Assembly: GCA_965153455.1 (NCBI GenBank)
Contig: OZ234493.1
Location: 36,136,213 to 36,200,212, forward strand
Origin: Sphagnum compactum
Taxonomy: Eukaryota > Bryophyta > Sphagnopsida > Sphagnales
DNA length: 64,000 nt
Direction of reading: 5' to 3'
In this document: positions 33,864-46,096 of the stretch, one piece after another
Layout of the letters: every line of letters begins with the position of its first letter
How positions within the stretch are numbered: the first letter of the stretch is position 1
Position numbers and translations under genes: made by a program
Notes under the pieces: generated by a model
What the model saw: only the letters and a program-made list of their open reading frames with translations
The model's database searches: none
Told to the model about the DNA's origin: nothing

Positions 33864-34159
33864 CAACTCTTTTTTCAAATGCAAGCAAATGGTTTGCATT
33901 TGCATGCATGTATGGAAACACTTGACCATTCTGCATCATAAAGTGTCATAGTTAACTACTATGCAAAATTCTAGCCTTTTTTGGGGGCCAAATCTGACAC
34001 CCATGCAGCCAATTCTGTCATCAGAATGCCAATTTATATCACCTTAAAGCAAGGCATGGCTTTTAAGGACAATTTTTGAACTCTTTAATTGTGTCAAATT
34101 GCCTCAGTAGCTGATTCCACAAAACTACACTCAAATCTTTTGCTGTAAATTGCATGACT

Positions 34160-34830
34160 TGGTTATGATGAAACCAACCATTCCTTTGTTTGTATGGTTT
34201 CCAAAATGCTTCATATCATTACTCCTAGATATCGCCCACCATTGAGTTCCAAGCTTGATTGATTCCATTTGCAATCAAATATGGTAATCCCATGGGAATT
34301 CACCCCTTTAATTTTCTTGGTGGTGATAAACACAATGTATTATGGCCATTGCTGAAGATGTTTTTGTTTCCTTGACCCATATGTCCATGAACATCATGTT
34401 TTTAGAAAATGTTGTTGGGAATTTGGTAAACATAATCACTATTGATCAACCCATACAAGTTGGTGTGTTTTTTGTTCAACTATTCAATGGAACAATAGTG
34501 TTGAATGCAGCCAAAAGAAAAGTGCGAAGTTATCAAAACTCAAATTTATCGTGTGAATCTATGAGGTTATGTGCAATGAAAAACTTAGAACATCAAGTGT
34601 GGTGCACCCCATACTTGTCGAGTGATTGATAATTTTTTATTTTGCAATAGCACAAGTTTAGAATCTAGGGCATGTTCCTTAGCACTACTTTTTTTTGTGA
34701 TTCATGATTTTGGAGTTGATGTATTTCTTGGAATACATAACCAAGTTGTGCAAGACAATTTGTCTTATAGCCCTTGCCAAAAGCTTTCCAACCCCATGTC
34801 AAACTCCTTCAATTAGTCTTTTCAAATCAA
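34160..34830 (+). other. Protein-like remnant, unrecognised
   Basis: An ATG-started 95-codon frame (34,342-34,629) encodes segments such as VVGNLVNIITIDQPIQVGVF and VLNAAKRKVRSYQNSNLS. An overlapping frame continues to 34,816. Composition is more protein-like than the neighbouring random frames, and the flanks are repeat-like. I suspect a transposon-derived frame but cannot name a domain. Confidence 0.25.
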
Positions 34831-37800
34831 ATGTCAAATAGCAAAAACAAATGTCAATTTGTGTCTTAGTCTTGCAAGCCTTCATAATTATTAGGATACA
34901 AATCTTATTTTGGAATAAAGGCCCATCTTCTTACACCAATGATTGAAATGTTTCCACCAACATTGAGATCATTCAATTTGAATAAAAGGGTGAAAACATG
35001 ATAAAATATGCCAAGAAAGTTTATTTATTTATTTTTAAGTAATCACATAGAAAAGCAATTTAAAAATATTCAAATCTTTTAGATATAGTAGCTAAGCCTT
35101 CTAGGCCTTTTATTGAGTTGTAAAAAAATGCGAAGTCAAAGTGTTGAAAAACAATTGTAACATAAAAATATGCAAAAAATACATTTGGAAATACATGTTG
35201 AATCTATGTTAAATGTTACTTCCTTTGCAATTCTTGAATAAAATATCTATACTTTAAATACAAATGACATTTGAATAATACATTTGAAGACAACATAAAA
35301 TAGAAAGTAAAATTAACATTTGTGTTAATGTTTTTTTACACTTGTTTAGAAAGTATCAGATAAAAAAGTTGTCTATTTTTTCAAGCTACATACATCTTTT
35401 CGAACAATCATATATGTCTATGAACATGTAATTATATTGAATTATCATAAGGAAGTCATGGAATGTCACATATTTCTTTTTTTTACCAAAGAAAAAATAA
35501 CTTTCACTTGTTTTATCCTTGGGTTTTGAACCATTTAACATTGAAAATTTACAAGACCACAAATAATTCACTTTACCATGCTTGCATTCAAGTCTTGATC
35601 CCTCAAACTTTATTTTGAACATTTCAAAATGAGGATTCATGTTGGGAATTGGAGGAGAGTTATCCTTTGACTTCTAGTTTATTTGTATTTTGTGGGTGAA
35701 AGTCAATTCTCCTTATCTTTTGCCTTATTTTCAACTTGTGTTCAAACCAAGCTTTTGGCCAAGGTTTTAACTTGTTTTCATCCAACAAAAGACATGTCCT
35801 TGATATGCCTCTGAATAAGTTTCAAATTCAAGTTAAGGACAAACAAAGCGAACAAATTAAAACTTATTAATGGCCTTCACCAAGTTCATGAAGGTGCCTT
35901 GATGTCACATTTATGATGAAAACCTAAGGTGGAAAAACCATCCAATACATGAGAGTTAAATGGTCAAAAAACAAATCATCCAAAATGATTGGTTGTGTCA
36001 CTTTAGGGCAATTTTTTTCAATATTTGGTGAAAAGTTCTATAAATTTGGTTCTATGAAATAATTTGAATGAATAATTACAAAAGCATCACCTTTCAATTT
36101 TGTCAATGCATCAAGTTGTGACTATGTATTGCACTTCAATTCCATACTTAACTTTATATATATATAACACAATAAGAATCATATTAATCCTTATTTTGGG
36201 GATTAAACGCCAAATACATATGCTTGACATATGCAAAAATAAATTTATTAAAAAAATTGTTTACGTGTAATGTTACAATCACTTTGTATCAATAAATAAT
36301 TTGAAATTTTATTTAAAATAAAAGTATAGTAAAAAGAAGTTGATTGTGGAAACAACATGCTTAAACAAAATAATAACGTTACTTACAATTGAATGAATTA
36401 TACAAAGTTCAACCTAAATTTTCACTTCAATTAAATTTGTTTGAATAAGATTATTAGAGGTTAATAGTTATGTTTAAAATTGGAATTTAGAGGTTAATAT
36501 TGAACTAAGAACAATTATTCTTTGCACATTTTTTCTATTACCCACAAAATAATAATCAAGATAAAATTGTATAGTTGGATGGTTTGGGATATCTAGGTTG
36601 GTGTAAGCAAGTTTGAGTGACCCAAAAATATTGTCCAAATAGTGTTCCATTTATGTTTTGGATTGTAAAAATTTTGTTGAAGATTTGCAACAACACATAA
36701 ATTCAAAATAAATATGAAAATCTTGTATTCCAAGGTAAACACAAGAAAACCATGAAAGTGTATTTTCATGGAATTAAAGTTAAATGGTATTTTGGTGGTA
36801 TTAATTTCCATAGTGAGAAAATAATTGTCCAATTGTTAAGCATTTGTATTTTTAAAAGAAGATTGTTGAAATGGGTCATGGAGATATGAAAAAAAATTGT
36901 TAGGATTGATAAATGACCACAAGATGCATCTTTAGAATACCTAATTTCTTGATTTACATCCAATGTTGAGTCCTTATGTTGTAAAAATGTAAATAATAAG
37001 TCAATTTTTTGTCCATCTCACAAAATACATTTTTTTTGGGTGGATGGAGAAGGTTCACCTCCTGTTATGATCAAGACATTATTTGTACGATTGAACTAGT
37101 TACTTTTCATTTGGAAACTCCTCAACTTGAATTCATAATCACATGGCAAAAGGATTGCACCTAACTATGAAATACCAAAAAATCACCATTTGAATACCCA
37201 AATACTTGTCCAAATTTGGGACACTCAAGTTTACTTACACCCAATTATGATCTTGTCCTATCAATTGTTTCATTGCAATTAGCTCTACTCCTGATTTTGA
37301 TTTTTTTAATTTCATAATTTAAATGCCTTTGGTTTTAACAACAAGATTTTGATTGGAGCAAATACCATTATCAAAGTGTGAATACTCTAAGACGCATAAA
37401 ACACAATCTATTATAGGGTTTCTTTTCCCAAATTTAATTGTTGAAGAATGTTATTTAAATATATTGTTAGGGCATTAGACCACATTTAAGGAAGATTTCA
37501 ATTTCCATTATTATTTTTATAAACTCATTTTCAATGCTAAAACTACAAATTGGACATTAAGATTTACCCCAATTTGTGTGGGGTTTGGCCAAACCTCCAT
37601 CCATATAGCTCTTCAATTTGCTAGATTGTGAAAATAATCAAGCTTGTTTTTACATAAAAACAAATAAATGAAAAATTTGCAATCTTGTTGAATTGCATAT
37701 TTAATCACTTTGGAAAACTTTTTAGTTTCGATAGTATTCATGAACCTAAACATAGGGACTCCATTTTGTCAAGTTGTAGTAGTTGAGGCAACTAGAACTA

Positions 37801-38400
37801 CATGAGCTTCCCCAACTAATGTGCAACATGTTACATGTAGTATCATGTAATTTGTTGGGATTCTAGATATGTAAGTTGGTAGAGTCTAATTTTCATGTTG
37901 CAACAATAGCTGGCAAACTATTTGAGCTTTTTTAAACAATTTCCAATTTTGGTATTTTGAAAATTTGGACTTAAAGAAACTTTAATTTTGGTGTTTTTAA
38001 AAAACTAGAATCAAAGAACCTTTGGATCCAAGTTTCTCGAAAACCCTGAAAGAATTGACAATTCTCACAAAATAAGAAACAAAGAGTTGATGGTAAATTA
38101 TAAAAGGTTGTTTGACTAGTTTTAAGATTTACTTAGAGCTATGGTTACATATCAAAATTATTTTCCAAAGTTTGGATAACCATGGTCATATGTCAAGATT
38201 GGTCCTTTTGATTTTTTTGAGAATTTGACAAGCCCTAAACCCTAAACCATCATTCTAAAAATTATTGGTTGTCGTGTGACATTTTTAAGAACCACCCACA
38301 CGTTGGTTGCAAAATTGGACCCTATTCTTGATGTAATGTCTCCTACTTGAACATTCCCATCACTAGTGTAGCCCCCAAAAAAAAGCTCAACAAAAATTTG
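34830..38400. other. AT-rich anonymous DNA
   Basis: No recognisable coding, RNA or structured repeat feature was found apart from a telomere-type 'ccctaaaccctaaacc' word at 38,233-38,248 and short TA runs near 36,150-36,165. Confidence 0.55.
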
Positions 38401-40080
38401 ATTTTGGTCAAATGTCAGGCATAACAATGATAGTAATACATTGGTCACTCAACACAATAGAAAAATGAAGATACACAAGCATGGATTCATTGTCAATAAA
38501 TATTACAACATCAACACAACATTTATGATGTCACCTACCATTAATTATACTTTAGAATTTTCTCATCCAATGTCCATAAATGTTTTTTTGATATCTTGGC
38601 TTTTTTATTAGATTTATTAGCGTTCATTTTTCTTTTGAGTTAATTTCTAACCCATCTTCCCATATGCAACTATGGACCTAGATGAAATGTAGGTCCCATT
38701 CTAAGGGGGGGGGGGAGGGGACATTTAATGTTATTTTTGTAACATATGTGTGTTAAACAACTTAGGGGGGGGGGGGTATTAGGTTTTGGATTTATATTTT
38801 ACCCCACCCTATTATTATCTAATTTTTTATTATGCACATATTTTAGCCACTGTATATATAGTTAGTTTATTTTGAAATTTAATTTCAATACTTATATATT
38901 ATTTTAATTTTTTGTTTTAGAAAAATTGTAGCTAAAAACAAAAATGAAACCATGGAATGTAATTGAAATGAAAAAAATTGCAATTTACAAACATTTATTA
39001 GTCACAAATTAATCAAAACATTATTTCACAATAATTGAACTTGCTCATCACCAACTTGCCCCCTCCATGTATGTGTGTTTTTATAACACTTTAATAATGT
39101 GTTCAAGGTTAAGTGCTAATGAAATGTTGATAAAATCATTGGTCTAATGTTGTGATTAACTAATATCTTAAATATGTAATGCACGTGCTATTTATTTATT
39201 TTTAATTATTAAAAATTTACACATACCCTATATTAATTATAAATTTATTTTCAAGATATATAACCCTATTTTTGAATTAATTAACTTATATCTTTTACCT
39301 TATAACTAATATATTGCATTTTATATTTGTACTCACATATTTTTTATTTTTTTCGAATAGTGTCCCCCCTAAGGTCCCACTTTATGTTCAATGCCCATCT
39401 ATTGCCAATCTAACAGTTAATTATTCCCCATATGCAAACTCAATTTGTCATCAAGTTTACACCGCATAGTTTATAAGCTTGGGACTTATGCAACCCATAA
39501 AATTTGTAAAATTCTTGTGTTTCACAATTGGGTTTTATTCTATTTTATTGCAAACCTTGCTTCACAAACATGGATACCCATGAACTATATTTATAATGAC
39601 ATTAATCTTGAATAAAAATGTTTATGCTTTACACCACCTAATGATTAAATAACAAATTTCTTCATTCCTAAACACCTAACATGAAATATGAAAATGCTCT
39701 TGTTTTAGGTTCAAACCTTCACATTATCATCACTTTTAGGCAAGACATCTTCATTTTATTGTTGGAGTATAGTGTGTTGACCTAAAAATGTCTAATATTA
39801 AGTGTAATAAAACAATTTTCCAACAACAGTATAGGTCCCCCATTTATTTCTAAATTCCAACACCATGCACCTCACATTAGAATTCAAAATCATAATGAAG
39901 AAGATAATTTTTTTGGTCCAAAACACCCATTTCATCTCCATCATAGGGTTTGTAAAAAAAAACCATGCCAAGTCATGAAAGTTTGTTCCACATAAAAAGC
40001 TAAAACCAAAATAAAAAAAGTTCCATGGCAACATTGAATTTATAAACAACCAACCACCTCATAAATGTCATCAATCTTTA
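38400..40080. repeat. Dispersed repeat, copy 1 (interrupted by a MITE)
   Basis: Left part (38,440-38,700) and right part (39,374-40,080) align in order with 51,380-52,440. Shared words include 'cccatcttcccatatgca', 'tatgttcaatgcccatct', 'tagtttataagcttggga', 'catgaaatatgaaaatgc'-like and 'ccttcacatt.tcatca'. Identity by eye is around 75-80%. The repeat directly follows the RNase H end of the gypsy pol remnant (40,490). It may be the untranslated or LTR part of a related element, although the 51-kb copy has no pol beside it. No reading frame is conserved. Confidence 0.7.
38701..39373. mobile_element. 673-bp MITE, hAT-like
   Basis: The segment interrupts copy 1 of the dispersed repeat exactly where the 51-kb copy is uninterrupted (51,660-51,670). 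It begins CTAAGGGGGG and ends in the near reverse complement CCCCCCTAAG, with '(g)gggaca'-type continuation on both sides as imperfect terminal inverted repeats. The flanking 8-mers 'gtcccatt' (38,693-38,700) and 'gtcccact' (39,374-39,381) fit an 8-bp target duplication with one mismatch. The empty site reads 'gatcccaat'. An 8-bp duplication and TIRs with a G run suit the hAT superfamily. There is no coding capacity. An internal 'cttagggggg' word at about 38,761 repeats the terminal motif. Confidence 0.6.
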
Positions 40081-40489
40081 ATGCACTTGTAAAATTTAAC
40101 ATACAACACACAAACATAAAGCTAAAATGTGCACAAAGCCAAAAAGACAAAGCACCGCTCTTCCTTTTTGTTTTGTGTTTCCCAAATCATTTGTTCATAG
40201 TTTTTAGGAATCAATTTTCGTGTCATGTATTTTGGTAGTGTTCATGATGGTAATGCTTTGGTCTATTATTCTTTTTGAAAAATCACCATCTCCTTGTTCT
40301 ATTGAGCTCCACCTACTAGTTCTTTTGAAACATCTCTTTCTTTAACTTCCAATAATGTGAATACATTAACAATAAAATGTCCTAAAGACGTAGCCTTGAC
40401 AAATTGAATTGTAATATTGATTGTTATAAATTAAAAAACAAGGGTTGGTTGATCAAGTACTTCATGTTGGAAATCCTCCCTTCCATTTG

Positions 40490-42720
40490 ATGTGCAAACT
40501 GAATTTCAACTTAAAGTAACATCCACATTTGCATGTTTGCTTCTAAGACAGTGACTAATTTTGAAATTTGGAAGTCTTGTGGCATAAAAATCCACCTTCC
40601 TTTCTAACTGTACAAATTGGAAACAATCACCAACCACTCAAAAGGTTTGTGGTTAGTCTTGAAAAAAAATAAAATCTACTACAAGAATGGTGGAACTACA
40701 TGATGCCCAAAATGAATGTGTAGTTCACTCACCTTCCACTAGGTGATACCTTTTCTGAACTAAGGTCATGCCTTTATTTGCATAGGCTATGACCTATTCT
40801 TGCTTGCCATTTTTCTAACATAAAATTGTTCTCCCCCATTTTATCAACCAATCAACGTCCAAGATAAACGTTTTCAAAAAATCTAGCCTTGACAAATTGG
40901 CACTTTAAAAAGCTTTTGCTTGAATGTGTCAAAAGAAATTTGGCACAAAGGAGTTCAATGAAAAATATGATCCTTCTTAATTAAATCAAATAAAGGTCCA
41001 ATGAGGTTGGCATGCCCTTTTATGATTTTTTTGTAATATCATCTAAGGCCAAAATTGGCTCTAACATTAATTATTGACACAGGAATGTGGAAATTCAAGA
41101 GAGCTTGTACCTTAGAAGGATCAAGATGGGACAACGTGCATTTATGTGCATCGCTACAACCATGTGCCTCATAAAAGTTATCTCCCTTGCCCCAAAACAA
41201 CATTTTCCCAAATTGAACTTCAAGTTGACAACTTTCAACCTTTCAAATACCAACTTCAAATGATCAAAAAAATCCCCCTCTCTTATTATGGACATTAACA
41301 TCATCAACAAAAATCTTCAAAAACTAATAGGTGTAGTTTTTGAAAATTTACACCATTGTCCAAAAAAATATGTTTGTTGTGGTTTTCAATCAAAACAACA
41401 TCACACTCCACCCGAAAAGACCAAATTTGATAATGACTCCAATCTTTTTATATCATTTTTTCCATCCTAATCTATGATAATCTTAATTACAAATCCAATG
41501 TAGAAAACCACATCAAGTTTTCATGTTCAGTGATTACATGATCAATAAACAACATTGGAAAATAATCTTGTCTAGTTTGAGAACTCAAGGGCATGTAATC
41601 CCCACAAAACCTCTTGTTGCCATCCTTTTTATAGGAAGTGTAACACAACAAGCATACCCTGACGTGCTTTTGCACATATTTCCCAATTGACTTAATGCAT
41701 GTATATTAATATTAACTTCAACTCCTTTTCAAAAAGGAAGTCAAGTGTCATCCTACAAGATGGAAGACCATATGCATCTATGGAATGTTTTCCTAATGCA
41801 CGTATGCCCAATTCACTCTTATGCCATGCATATATGTCTTCAAATTCCCCCAAAAGATCCCATAGTTGTAGTTGAATGAGTTAAGGACTAACCTTGATCT
41901 TGGAGCAAATCTCCATCATCTATCTTCCCCACTTCCAAACTTAGCAACAAGAGATGATTCAACATTTGTGGCTTGGATAGGAAAAACATGATTAGGAATT
42001 AAACCTTTAATTTTATTATTTTCTTCATTTTCGTCCATTTTATCCAATATTGGTAATCATCTTTTTCAATGAGTTGTCCATCCAACAACTTCTAATGTTG
42101 GTTCTATAAAATCAAATTCACTATCTACATGGGTGCCTCCTTCTACATTGTTTCATCCAACCCATGATCCATCAAATCTTCCATGGGCAATTCCATGTTT
42201 TACGAGATCATTTATTAATCCTCATTTACATCACTATTAGATCTAGTAATATTTCCAAACCAATTTCTAGGTCATCATGTGGATCATTAAGTTTTGAAAG
42301 TTATGTGTGACCTAGATTTGACAAAGACAAACCTACCATGCTAACATCTATTTGTTACATTATTTATTTAAGTTCATGGTAAAAAACTATTTATAACATG
42401 TTGACGTAGTGAAAGGGAACATCTCCACTTCTGTGCTAAGCCCATTACATACTGAGATGACTTTTTATTCCACATAAACAACATTAATTTTCATCAAAAA
42501 ATCTAAACCCAACAACACATGGTAGATGTTTCAATGTCCACAATTAGGAACACCATGTTATAGTTGATATTTCCCACTTTGATAGGAAGACCAATGATTT
42601 TTCCTATTGCCCTAGTAATTGTCCCAAAAACCATCTTGTAATTTCTAATTCTCGAAACCATATGCATATGCCCAACTCTCAAACAGTGCCTATTACAATT
42701 ATAAACATTGAGGCCCATGT
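40490..42720 (-). mobile_element. Ty3/gypsy pol remnant: protease, reverse transcriptase, RNase H
   Basis: Reading on the minus strand, the order is as follows. A retropepsin-like segment lies at 42,460-42,720, with IGLPIKVGNINYNMVFLIVD and, after a shift, the LLGLDFL motif. The reverse transcriptase N part lies at 41,487-41,675 (KKDGNKRFCGDYMPLSS, then an FPMLFIDHV box). The catalytic FVDD box is at codons 41,300-41,311, with DHLKLVFERLKVVNLKFNLG and the KCCFG segment after it. An RNase H end lies at about 40,510-40,660 (EWLVIVSNLYS, then a degenerate HANVDAL-like end). Integrase and LTRs are not attached. Stops and shifts are many, so no activity is possible. The pol sequence and the EWLVIVS box place it in Ty3/gypsy, but I cannot fix the clade. 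Confidence 0.75.
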
Positions 42721-42873
42721 ATATATAAGCCCCTCAATCAACCCATCCTAGATTTCCATAGTTAGATGCAAGGTTAATTTGTTCTGATAAGTTTTATTTA
42801 CACATACCCTTCTAATAGTAGGTGTCATAGAGATTGAAGCAACTTGAAATGTGTGAGCCATGGATTGTAATTC

Positions 42874-43700
42874 AATGTCGCAACCCCACTTTGGCCAAGT
42901 GTGGGGGTGAAGCCCAACACTTGGAAAAGTTGGAGGTTTGGAGTCCTCCGGGACTCCCGAATGTTCAGAGCGCGACAGCAAGGCCCAAAACACCTCGCCT
43001 TGAGGTAATCTTGGTGTCATTGGAAAGGTCTTGAAACGTAGATATCGAAAATGGCCTCGCATTTGCCATTCGGACATCTGCAGCCCAACTTATGGGCAAA
43101 AGAAGGGCCGGGAGTCAAACTGGCAGTTTGACTCCCGACCACTAAAAGTCGAGAATCGACCCTTTCCCGACGTCGCCTCAGGGATTGCGACATGGCGTTG
43201 AAAAGATCTCGACGAGGGCTACAACTTTGGTTTAGACCTCGTTGCGATCGGACTCCGGAGTCGGGAGTTATGGCCATTCAAAGTTCTAGGAGTCCCGTCG
43301 GGACTATTTCGGGACTCCATTTCGGGAGTCCCAAGAATTTGTGCCATTTGGATGTAGGCTCCGTGGCGAGTTACAGAGAATACTATAAGGGAGAAGGTGG
43401 TGGCTTCTCCCGAGTCCGGGCCGTGGTGAGTCAAGTAGTCCAAAGTGCCCGTGGCTTGTCCCAACACCCAAGGGTGTTCCCGAATGTGAACTAACCCATT
43501 TGTGGTTGGTTTTGGATGCAGATTCGTGCTTGATCTACTAGTCCATCTTCCTAGTCTAATCCTGGGGCTACCAACGCGACCCTCTACCCCTTTCCAGAAT
43601 TGGAAGTCGGGAGCGTGCCCTTCGATCCTAACTTTCCGCAACTTCACATTGGTGAACCCTCAAGTGGGTTCACCCCGGGACCAAGGAGCGCGTCATTCAA
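42874..43700 (+). mobile_element. CpG-retaining LTR-like segment with GGGACTCC palindromes
   Basis: The block starts TGTCGCAACCCCAC and is sharply richer in GC and CpG than everything around it. It contains at least six GGGACTCC/GGAGTCCC words (for example near 42,950, 43,109-43,137, 43,250-43,265 and 43,290-43,330) and a 29-base near-perfect palindrome (43,109-43,137). A second palindrome, 'gtgaaccctcaagtgggttcac', lies near 43,652-43,673. Overlapping open frames on both strands (43,192-43,494 and 43,219-43,647, for example) are by-products of the low stop density and are not recognisable. A solo LTR or short non-autonomous element, younger than its surroundings, is the likeliest reading. 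The left boundary is a guess and the right boundary is approximate. Confidence 0.4.
43109..43137. repeat. 14-bp-arm palindrome
   Basis: CGGGAGTCAAACTG, one spacer base, then CAGTTTGACTCCCG. The arms are perfect. It could fold into a tight hairpin in RNA or extrude as a cruciform. Confidence 0.95.
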
Positions 43701-44250
43701 CAAATTGTTAAATTTTAGTTCCATAACTTTCCTTAGTAATAATGATTTGAATATTTATATACCTCAAAGTAATAATTATTAATAGTTGGATTAGCCTTTG
43801 GATATTTTCAAGCGTAGAGAACTTCTTTATTTAAGATGATGTAACGCTTAATTAGTTTTAGGACCTAGTAAACCTTTTAAAGTGCATTATTCTTTTAGGT
43901 CGTAGAGAGGTGCAAAGGGATGTGGAATTAGATGTGATTTTATTGATATATTGGGAATACAAGCCCATAATTAACATTAACACTTCGACATGACAATATT
44001 GAATTAGTCTGTAGAATAATCTTCGAGCACTAGTGTTGTACTTGTAAGATTTCTAAGATGCAGTCCTAATACATCCTTATTTAGTTTCCACTTCTATTAG
44101 ACTCTTAAATAGAATCAAAATCAACCTTAAGTATTTACATTTTCACCAAAGTAACCTCAAGTGAATTACAACTTAGTAAACCAACTTAAAGGGGATAGAT
44201 CACAATTACAAAAAATCCAGAATGCGACGAATGGTGCGAGCTAAGTATTC
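43700..44250. other. AT-rich spacer
   Basis: AT-rich sequence between two CpG-retaining blocks. No frame or RNA feature was found. If the flanking blocks belong to one element or gene, this may be its intron or 3' region. Confidence 0.4.
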
Positions 44251-44253
44251 GGC

Positions 44254-44610
44254 TCAATGCTCCATGGGAAGGGGGTTGATTGGGCCTTGTAGCCAACGAT
44301 AATGGCCATCATCGGGAACCCAAGTTCGACAATGAAAACGAACATCATCATCTTCACAATGACACTCTTCAAATCTTTCTGGCGCGGCTCCACGAGCAGG
44401 AACAAATTCTAAATAGATTGCTAAGGCATGTGGGTTGGGAGACAATCGACAATCCCATGCCGAACGATCAACTCGAGTGCGCACCATTCGCCTGGACGGT
44501 TTTTCTTCACGCGGCCGTTGAGAAACATTCACGTCAAGCGGTGCTTCTCCAAGCTCTTCCTGTTCTACTGCAACTGGAGGATTCGAGGGCGTAGCAACAT
44601 CATTCGCCAT
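44254..44610 (-). CDS. Hypothetical protein, 118 codons
   Basis: An uninterrupted ATG-to-stop frame has gene-like base composition with CpG retained, in contrast to the decayed surroundings. The product is hydrophilic. Its N-terminal half is rich in Pro, Glu and Arg with paired basic residues (RPREEKPSRRMVRTR). Its C-terminal half has FEECHCEDDDVRFHC and then RTWVPDDGHYRWLQGP, in which three Cys and two His might bind a metal. No signal peptide or membrane segment is visible. Upstream on the same strand a plausible 5'UTR intron runs from 'aaag|gtaaca' near 44,692 to 'ttttag|ttatgg' just before the ATG. The opposite strand is also open (44,280-44,594, TTG start), so strand is not settled. It may be a small plant gene or a retroelement gag fragment. 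No family is recognised. Confidence 0.4.
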   Translation of the reverse strand: MANDVATPSNPPVAVEQEELGEAPLDVNVSQRPREEKPSRRMVRTRVDRSAWDCRLSPNPHALAIYLEFVPARGAAPERFEECHCEDDDVRFHCRTWVPDDGHYRWLQGPINPLPMEH

Positions 44611-44820
44611 AACTAAAATTTCACATGCAACAACAAAAACTAAAGGGTAATCGAACTAATTTGGCACTTGCATTCAAGGGGGCTGTTACCTTTATTCAAG
44701 AAATTAGGGTAGGCGTGAGGCGTGGTAGTGACGGCGGAACTTCGTGAAATGCAGAACTTCCTTGTTCCAACGAATTTGTGAAGCCCTAATATCGACGGTG
44801 GATCTAGAAGTACATAGGAA
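44611..44820 (-). promoter_or_regulatory. Candidate 5'UTR with intron for the 118-codon frame
   Basis: Read on the minus strand, a CpG-containing leader (about 44,820-44,696) ends in a donor-like AAAG|GTAACA. A T-rich stretch of about 80 bases follows and ends TTTTAG|TT, directly followed by the ATG at 44,610. Short leader introns are common in plant genes. The transcript start and TATA box could not be placed. A palindromic 'gtactacataattaattagtac' stretch lies further upstream at about 44,846-44,876. Confidence 0.3.
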
Positions 44821-44879
44821 TTCTTGTAATTCCAAATTTCATTCTAATTACTATGTACTACATAATTAATTAGTACATG

Positions 44880-46090
44880 GTAAGGAATGACTAGGGAATG
44901 TTAAAAGAGTAAATGGTGCACGGAAGGGTTACTACTACCATTGAATTGATTTAATCAAATGGGAACTCAAGGATGTTTACTTATTATTACCGGTAAATTA
45001 TCCTAGTAATTAATTACTTAGAATAATTAGGATGAAAAAATGGGATATTAAAGTCGAACAGATGAAATTGACAAGGATAGAGCTCAAGAACCCTATCAAG
45101 ATGTCCAAAATAGGGAAAAGGATGAATCCTCCAATTCCATCGGTCATGAGGATTATCATCCTATTTGATTGGAGAATGGAACCTTCCTCGTGTTTCATTG
45201 GGCATAAGGATTCTCATCCTAATTTCCATAGGAAAGAAAATCATTCTCGATTCTCATTGGTGCATGAAGGATGAGGGGGCCACTGATTGGAGGGAAGGAT
45301 TTCCAAACTTCCATTGGACAAGGAGAACAAACTCAAGGAGGGATTTAGGAGGTTTACCAAGGAGAAAGGAGTATCTTGTGTTTTGGGGAAAGGAAAAGGA
45401 GGAGAATGAAAGTGTGACAAAGATATTAGTTCTTATGTGTGAAAGGTTGTTGTTGATAGAAAAGATGTGTGCAAACAAGAGCATGGAAGGAAGTTGTGTG
45501 TAGCAAGTACTTGAAGTGGAGTTCATAGAAGGATTTCCATGACAAGGCCTCTGGATTTTTATTTGAAATAATTGTTTCTCTCAAATCTGCCATTGGAGTT
45601 GTGTCAAATTTAAAACAATTCTAGTTTAGGAGGTGTAAAAGGTTCCCTCAAAAAATTTGCATCATCAGGTTTGTTGTAAGGGAGCTACACTTGCCGGAAG
45701 TAAAGGGGGTCGAAATTGTCTGTTTTCCTCTTCACATATAGTCAAATAGTTTTTAGCTCCGAGGCATAACTCTTGATTTACAAAATAAAAACTTATAAGA
45801 TTTTGTAACCTTGCTCCTTGTTAGATTAGCTTTTCAAAAATCCAATGCATGTTAGATTAGGAGGTTGTATGAAGATGTTATGACGAATGGAGCGAAGGGG
45901 GTTCAACCATCAAGCGTGACATTGAATGAACATCAACATAATGCTCCTTCACATTCCATCATGGCGAGTTATGATTCTCCCACAATGTCTTCGTATCTTT
46001 CAAGTGAACACAACGCATTAGAGTCTTAGTGAACTTCATTATATTACATTGAATCACCTTTACTTGTTAGACTACAACTACATAGTAATT
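44880..46090. other. Anonymous segment with degenerate short repeats
   Basis: Between 45,110 and 45,280, variants of 'aggattctcatcctaatttcc' recur about three times with a spacing near 50 bases. The open stretch 45,165-45,503 (+) is Gly/Arg/Glu-rich and unrecognised. The rest is featureless. Confidence 0.4.
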
Positions 46091-46096
46091 CCATTC

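Noticed and set aside
43219-43647. 142-codon minus-strand open stretch, the longest in the window
   Set aside because: It lies in a GC-rich block where stop codons are rare and several frames on both strands are open together. No domain or conserved segment was seen, so it is taken as a by-product of the LTR-like block.
44280-44594. 104-codon plus-strand open stretch opposite the 118-codon frame
   Set aside because: It starts with TTG and has no leader or splice signals. The minus strand has an ATG and a plausible upstream intron. It is kept as an alternative rather than a separate gene.
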